DNA from: Haliclystus octoradiatus
Lineage: Eukaryota; Cnidaria; Staurozoa; Stauromedusae; Haliclystidae
Direction of reading: 5' to 3'
Length of the DNA stretch: 64,000 nucleotides
Assembly: GCA_916610825.1 (NCBI GenBank)
Contig: OU744448.1
Coordinates: 11,102,125-11,166,124 of the forward strand
Below the pieces are notes generated by a model that saw only the letters and a program-made list of their open reading frames with translations, was not told the origin of the DNA and made no database searches. Each line of letters starts with the position of its first letter. Position 1 is the stretch's first letter. Both the position numbers and the translations under genes were made by a program. Shown in pieces: positions 58,019 to 64,000 of this stretch.

Positions 58019-58185
58019 ATTCGACTAATTCGAAAAAAATTGATCAAATTTCGAAGAGATATTATCAGTTTACAGTCTAAAGTTAAAAGTTAAACAAGGC
58101 ATTGATTAATTCGAAAAAAACTAGATCAAAATTCGAAGAGATGTTATCAGTTTACAGTCTGAAGTTCAGAATTAATCAAGGCATT
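58019..58185. repeat. Tandem duplication, ~84-base unit, two copies
   Basis: Copies at about 58019-58103 and 58104-58185 share TAATTCGAAAAAAA, ATTATCAGTTTACAGTCT-like blocks and AACAAGGCATT. Confidence 0.85.
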
Positions 58186-58481
58186 GCACAAGAGTATATA
58201 TATAATTTATTATTTCATATAAAGGTATGAAAATTAGGTTTATGAGCAGGCAGGCTTTGATTTTCATATTTTACTTCCATAATTAACGAAAGAATTGTAA
58301 ACATTATTAAAATTAATATTTCATCATGTTGATCAGCGATAAAAACAAGACACAATAGTTTGCTACAGTTATTATCGTTGATCTACATTTAATGAAGTTA
58401 GATTCAAGTATATTCCATTTAACAAAATTTAACAAAAGTGAAAATCAACCGTATGGTCAGAATGGCACAAACAGTCCGAAC

Positions 58482-58603
58482 CTGCGAACGTAGTTCGCTT
58501 TTCCGAAGTTTAATTTCATTTATTTCTTCTGCAATTCGAAGAAAACTGATTTTATCATCTTCATTTTTTGAATCCAAAGATCTGGCCTTCGGAAATGTTA
58601 AAA
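58482..58603 (-). CDS. Candidate exon, charged helical peptide
   Basis: The minus strand has acceptor ATTATTGTTCAG before 58603, then LTFPKARSLDSKNEDDKISF and LRIAEEINEIKLRKSELRSQ, ending CGCAG before GTTCGG at 58481. The composition is that of a real coding helix, but the donor is weak and no partner exons were found. Unknown family. Confidence 0.35.
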
Positions 58604-60692
58604 CTGAACAATAATCTCAAAAAATGTTGGATTTCGACTCATAAAATGATATTAAACAGCGAGGAAAGTTATTGTTTTTGTAAAATCCAAAGGTTACATG
58701 TGATTGAAAGATGGTTAGCCGAAGGCAAAATAATTTGTGCCACCCTGTGTATGGTGTGTGATGAGTAATAATTATAATATTTCTAGCGTTCAAAATATTT
58801 TTAAAACTTCATTCAATCATGAAAAAATAAGATGAAGTCAATAACATTTCGATAGTTTGGAATAATGTAACAAACCTTGTGTTACAGGAAAAAAAAGCGA
58901 ACAAATGGGCATTTTATAATAGCTGATCATAGTACAGATCGGTTATTTATTAAAATAGATCTTCCAAAGAATTTCCAAAGAAGAATGAGATCCAGATAAT
59001 AATTACGTCTGCTGCATAGTCTCCGAACCATATTTATATACCGTGGTTACGGTTTTCTTGAGAGTTAATTTACCAATCATTAACTAGTTAACAATCATAT
59101 TTCATTGAAGGGGAGTATAAACCAGATAAGAATAAAATATAGATTGTCTTTTATTCAAAATAATTCAGACTAAGTGCGTCCCTTTCAATAAATTCTGAAT
59201 AAATATGCATATCACGAATCTGACTGCAAATCGAGTTGTTTTGGTTTTTCTATTAAAACAACTAATTTGTTCATAGTCGTCTTGTTTTTCATTCTACATC
59301 TGTAAAGTTATATAAATTGTAAGTCTAGAAATTATATTGACAACAAGATGCAACATAATAATCAATACCGAATTATTATAGCGCTTTATTACAGCAATAA
59401 ATTCAATGTTTAGTAATAAACAAAGAGAAGTAATATAGGGATAGGCTATACAATAAATCAGATGAATTTTTGCTCTAGATTTCGAATACATAAAATATTT
59501 TACAATATTGGAACAGAAAATTATATATCAATATATCAATATATTACCGAGCAGCAATTCAAAATCAAAGTAGCAATTTAAAATCTGAATGTATAGAAAT
59601 TAATAACAGATCAGTAAGTAGATCCGATCCGAATAATTCCGAACAAGTTCTGAAAATTTTCACGGAAACTGAATACGGTAGCGGATAAGCTTTGCAAGCC
59701 TTTATTTCTAAGGGTACATTTTATAAGAATGTTGATGCCCGAATTCTTGAAAAAGTTATAGCAAAAAGTGCTTTGAGGCTTATTGTTCATGATTTTTTTT
59801 ACTTGCTAGTATCCAGTTTAACACCGAATGAGCATTAATGTAAAGCGCGTTACAATGGTTTGAGTGCCGAAAGTGTTTTGTCCTTGTATAGCCGTCATGG
59901 TGGAGTTACCTGAACTCCTTACTTATGCTTTCAAGTCATGAAAGACGATATAAAATTGCTAAGATTGTATTTGATTTTTCTCAACACATTTAAAGTATAG
60001 ATTATAGGAATTTTACTATCATAATATCGCAAACAGAATAAGGCAGTAAATTGTATCTGTGAGTGTAAATTAACAGTACCGACCAATACCGGCCCGAGTA
60101 CCGACAATCCGAGAGTGTGTAATCCAGTTTCTTTAAACATCATCAACAACCCCTTGTCAACTTTTATGTATTGTACAACTTAAATAATGATTTCGTTGTT
60201 TGCAGATTAAATCAAAACAGAACTTAAAGTTAAATTTATATCAATTTAAGAGCTAAAACAAACATTTGAGTTATTACATCTTCTATATAGTTATATCGAT
60301 GAAGTAATTAAAGTTATTTCCTTATTGTGATTCAATCAATCCATACAATACTTGAAATCTAATGTCAACACAAAAAATCTCAAAACGCCTTTTTATATGA
60401 GCTGTGATACGGTATGATATGATATGATAGATCAAGTTTTAGTGGTAATTTGATTTTAGTAAGATTGATTGTTTGAGTGGATTTATTGTATAGAGTAACG
60501 TCCATTTCTTTATCAAGTAAACTTATATATAGTTTTTTTTAATCTTGACTTTTAACTGAATTTTTATGCATTTTACATATTATGCCATAACAGCGGTAAC
60601 GCTTTAAACTGTGGCTGCTGTAAACTGTTATTCAAATGCAAACGATATTCTGGGCAAGTTATATCATTCATATATCATTCATACTACTCGTA
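58604..60692. other. Unassigned DNA
   Basis: AT-rich. No exon, domain or clear repeat recognised apart from short TA/ATATC runs. Confidence 0.45.
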
Positions 60693-60872
60693 TTTCGCTG
60701 TCATTTTCTCTTTTGAATGCCAAAAGTATTTTTAATTTTCTTTGTCTAAAGAAAACTGAAGTAGATTCTGGCGACGTTAAAATCATTTTGCATTTCACTG
60801 CTATTTCCTCTTTTGAATAACAAAAGTGCTTTAATCTACTGTTAGCTAAAGAAAATTGACAGATTACTTAAT
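60693..60872. repeat. Tandem duplication, ~100-base unit, diverged
   Basis: ATTTC(G/A)CTG(T/C).ATTT.CTCTTTTGAAT, AACAAAAGT and CTAAAGAAAA blocks occur twice in order. Confidence 0.65.
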
Positions 60873-61254
60873 TAATAGCAATCTTTTGTCATGCTAAGTG
60901 TAAGGAATGTCTGGCTGACGAATACAATGCAACAAAATTTGACCGGGAAAGTTTATTGGATCCTTGTATCGGCAGCAGAAGATACATTTTAATAATTTGA
61001 ATAGCCTAAAACCATGCACAAAATCTGGCCTTTCTAGTGATATATCATGTATCATCTTCCGTGTAGTAACGATTGCGTGATGATGCGTCATTGAACACAC
61101 AAACAGATTTAAGGGAAATTTAAAAGTAGATAAAATTCTATTTCCAACAAACTCTTATTTTGATAAACCGCTAAACACAGTCCTCCTTGTTGAGATTGTT
61201 AGGATCAAAAATATTATAGACACATATAAATGATGTATCATGCGATATTATTAT

Positions 61255-61300
61255 CAGATGTTATATATATATTGCAAAGAATATAGTGCTCAATGCAATG
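61255..61300 (+). repeat. Solitary leader of the hammerhead element family
   Basis: TATATATATA followed by ATATAGTGCTCAATG, as at 3112, 53197 and 54770, but without recognisable tail or hammerhead after it. Could be a chance or decayed copy. Confidence 0.4.
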
Positions 61301-62342
61301 AAGGCGAATCTGTCTATGGTATTTGAATCATCTCTATCTTCATGATTATGATTATATAATTTAAGATATAAAGTTGCCTGGTAATTAGATAATATATATT
61401 ATGATTTGGTTTGATTTGATTCAGAGTTGACAACAAAGTTATTTAAGAAAATAAAATATACCATTTTTATAACATTAATTATCAGGTTACAATACTAAAA
61501 TAACACTAACATAAGGCCCGGGGGGACTTCAATATTTTTTTTGTTGGGGTGCGCCATTTTCAGAAATTGGGGGGACGGCTAAGACATGCTAAGACAGATA
61601 ATTCCATACGCAGGTATAATATATCTGGATTTGATTGAAGTCAATGGCACAAAAGGGATATGTTGTTGATGCGTGCTTTCATGTGTGCCCAGCGAATGAC
61701 AGGTCACATGGTATCAACTAAGTTGATAATAATCTTAAAGATCAGGGTTAAACTAAAGGGGCTGGGGTTACAATTCACCCTAGAGGTTTCTTAGCCCCGT
61801 CTTCAGGGAAACAGTTTTGTCTGTCAGGAAATGTTTGGTATTTCAAGCAGTTTTCCAGATATTTTCTGTAACTATTGCCTCCTCTTTGGGGGAACCAGCG
61901 CCTTTAATGGGGGAAATCCCGGAACCACCATTTTAAAGAGCATAACAATCAAGTCATGTTTTAGACTTCTTAAATTCAAGGACTTACATTTTACATGTTC
62001 TAAGAGCGTAACAATTGTTTAATTATTTTTGCTAATTAGTGATCTGAAAGTTTTATCACACAAGGTCCGGTACTGGATTAAATAATTTGGTATGCACATG
62101 GCAGCAAGGACCAAAAAACCCAGACTGACCATTTCTCAACATGGTCTTAAGACTACTAGCTAGGCATGTCATTAAACAGATGACACATCAATCAAACATT
62201 ACATCTATGTATTACCTCCCCCCACTAAATTCCTTTTAAATTTATCCAGATATCCCAGATATCAGACTTATTTTTAAAATTTGATTCTTGTGTCTGATTA
62301 CAATGTTTTCAGATTGATTAAACATAAAAGAAAATTCAATTC
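61301..62342. other. Unassigned DNA
   Basis: Includes G-rich stretches (GGCCCGGGGGGACTT near 61516, GGGGGAAATCCCGGAACC near 61909) that may be ends of an unclassified element. No gene recognised. Confidence 0.4.
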
Positions 62343-62572
62343 AACAAATTGTTTTTTTATTGACGACGTTTCGGTTTATCCTTCCACCATTTCAAGCCAT
62401 GATAGTTTTAATATACAATTACAAAAAATTTTTATTTATATACTTTTTTAAAAAATAGTTAAATTCCCAAGAGATGAAAATTATTAAATACTTTAAAATA
62501 TATTAGCTATAGAATTGTACAAATATGGGCATACATAAATAAAATAACGAAATGAAAATACTTTAATGGAAA

Positions 62573-63000
62573 TTAAAACAAAATAGATCTAATTGAGTCC
62601 TCTTGTCGATTCAGCGTTGGTTGGCAACGGCGAATGAACATCATTTCATAAATAAGACAATCATGTCTATTTTTGCAATGACGCAGAATTTTAAAGTTAT
62701 TCATTGTGATTGGTGATATATTTTCACAGTGATGGTGTAAAATATGGCTACCAATTGCTGATGATGTTCTTTTATGCTCTTGTACACGTTGATGTAAGTG
62801 TCGGCATGTAAAACCAACATAATCTGCTTCACACAGATCGCACATGAACGATAAACAACGCGTTGCTGCGTCAAGAGTTTAGGTTTTTCTTCTCGGTAAC
62901 GTAGATCGCCGATGATCTTTTTACTTTTAAAAACAGGTTTAAAATACACTTTTACTTTAGAACTTGAGCGATTTAAATCTAACTTAACTATCTTACTCAA
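62573..63000 (-). pseudogene. Penelope-like C-terminal linker and GIY-YIG endonuclease relic
   Basis: One frame (62845-63000) carries the linker with KVYFKPVFKSKKIIGDLRYR and QQRVVYRSCAICV. The next (62573-62845) reads MCDLCEADYVGFTCRHLHQR, VQEHKRTSSAIGSHI and KNRHDCLIYEMMFIRRCQPT, the GIY-YIG-type nuclease (YVGF strand, R in HLHQR, EH) and the C-terminal helix. The frame changes near 62845. Confidence 0.8.
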
Positions 63001-63302
63001 TTTTTGATCTTTAAAAGGTAATATTATATATATATATCAGAATCAGAATTATTTACAACATTATCAATGTTAACAGTATTAAAATTTAAACTACATAAAA
63101 TAGAAAAGCGAACTTGGATATTTGAGATTGATAAAAATAGACTTCAATATTAAAATTTCTTTGTTAAAAAGTTCTTCAGACGAACAAAGTTTTTGGCACG
63201 ATTAGCCATATGTTTTTAAAACATCCGTTTTGTATCTCATATCCACATGACTTTTAAAATGTATAAAAAGACCTGTATTAGTAGATTTTCGATGAACTGT
63301 TG

Positions 63303-64000
63303 TTAAATTTGTTCCTGATGAATTATAAGGCAAATACCAATGAACGATAATTTATTATCAAGTTCAACTTCCATTGTGATTGTGAAATCTATGGATAGAT
63401 GTATTGTATTCAGGTTTGTAAGCAATTGTTTGGCAACGCTGTTTCCTTTTACAATAGCGGTGGTATTATCAACGTAGCGATAATAAAAGTCTGGTATAAG
63501 CGTATTTATAGCCATAAGATGCTCAGTATGGCACATAAAAAACATTAGCTAACAAAGGTCCTAATGGAGAACCGGAGATCCCATTGCCACTCCGTCGATC
63601 TGTTCATATAGGTCACCATTAAACTGAAACCATAGATATTTGGTAGTAACTTCAAGTAATTCCTTCAATTCACTCTTTTCCAATTTCATATTATATTTTT
63701 CGTTAAACCAATTATCTAGAAAAGCTTTTTCAACTAACAAATCAATTGTTTCATCAAGTGGAACATTATTAAACAGTGCAGAAACATCGAATGAAACAAG
63801 GATATCATCTTTTCCCATACGTTTTCCAATAACCATTTCTTTAAAAGCAAACACATCATTAATCATAAAATCATTCATTGATAACGGTTTCAATTTTTCA
63901 TCTAGCCATTTTCCTAGTTTGAAATTATAACTATCAATAGCAGGTATTACCTGTCTCATCTTTAAAACAGGTTTGTGAGTCTTTGGAAGCCCATAAAGAT
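63303..64000 (-). pseudogene. Penelope-like reverse transcriptase, partial
   Basis: 63561-63959 gives LGKWLDEKLKPLSMNDFMIN, ILVSFDVSALFNNVPLDETI (palm motif with the first catalytic Asp), TKYLWFQFNGDLYEQIDGVA and MGSPV. A frameshift near 63555 leads into 63303-63545 with FYYRYVDNTTAIV, in which the catalytic YVDD pair has become YVDN (63465-63482). This substitution and the shift indicate an inactive copy. Confidence 0.85.

Larger units (their letters stand above)
62343..64000 (-). mobile_element. Second Penelope-like element, decayed, runs off the right edge
   Basis: Minus-strand RT and endonuclease pieces lie in order from 63959 to 62573, with a 3' region to about 62343 that ends in ATAAACCGAAACGTCGTC, a phrase like the terminal structures of such elements. 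It is of a different subtype from the copy at 53283. The 5' RT part lies beyond 64000. Confidence 0.8.

Noticed and set aside
62343-62410. Hammerhead ribozyme at the 3' end of the second Penelope-like element
   Set aside because: GAAAC followed by GTCGTC is present, but the first core reads CUUGAAA instead of CUGANGA, and stem II is poor. At best a decayed relic, so not annotated as ncRNA.

Overview
This window comes from an animal nuclear genome. It is AT-rich, has spliced host genes with ordinary GT-AG introns, holds a 500-base assembly gap, and is packed with metazoan-type transposable elements: Ty3/gypsy of the CsRN1 type, Penelope-like elements (PLEs), several non-LTR retrotransposons, PIF/Harbinger and hAT-like DNA transposons, and many small terminal-inverted-repeat elements. 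A marine invertebrate seems most likely, but the sequence does not fix the species. Nothing in it is prokaryotic, and most long stretches of the six frames are non-coding.

Host genes. Three are well supported. (1) On the minus strand, 26970-31890, a two-exon gene encodes a 583-residue protein. It joins a DRE-TIM (HMG-CoA lyase / isopropylmalate synthase type) barrel to a C-terminal EF-hand and an acidic tail. A paralogous first exon, 8622-8924, lies about 18 kb further along on the same strand with a different, possibly myristoylated N-terminus. (2) On the minus strand, 34169-41264, a complete five-exon TRAPPC2 (Sedlin) gene encodes 147 residues. (3) On the plus strand, 43737-56196, at least seven exons, all in phase 0, encode 245 or more residues of a protein I do not recognise, with a helical, probably coiled-coil C-terminal part. 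It is divergent from TRAPPC2. Two more candidate exons (24999-25277 and 58482-58603, both minus) are weaker.

Mobile elements by region. 1-2061: truncated CsRN1-like gypsy. 3045-3331: foldback carrying two hammerhead ribozymes. 5536-7693: 33-bp minisatellite split by a LINE tail that has grown into more than 1 kb of (TAA)n. 10399-12690: decayed second-type gypsy. 13047-13172: small hammerhead unit with inverted ends. 13990-17050: two LINE relics. 18393-20795: MITEs and duplications. 21464-26171: inverted-repeat pair around 4.7 kb. The TRAPPC2 introns hold LINE relics and a pogo-like MITE. The introns of the coiled-coil gene hold a nearly complete CsRN1 gypsy (44059-49191), a Harbinger/hAT composite (50716-52081) and a hammerhead-bearing PLE with a foldback derivative (53140-55005). 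56481-57234: a MITE-like element. 62343-64000: a second, decayed PLE running off the right edge.

The most interesting system is a set of hammerhead-ribozyme elements. One full PLE copy and two derivatives share the order leader block, inverted tail, body, hammerhead, tail, and all sit in TA- or TAA-microsatellites. A fourth unit at 13047 keeps only tail, hammerhead and tail. Two of the derivatives have collapsed into near-perfect foldbacks with a hammerhead on each strand.
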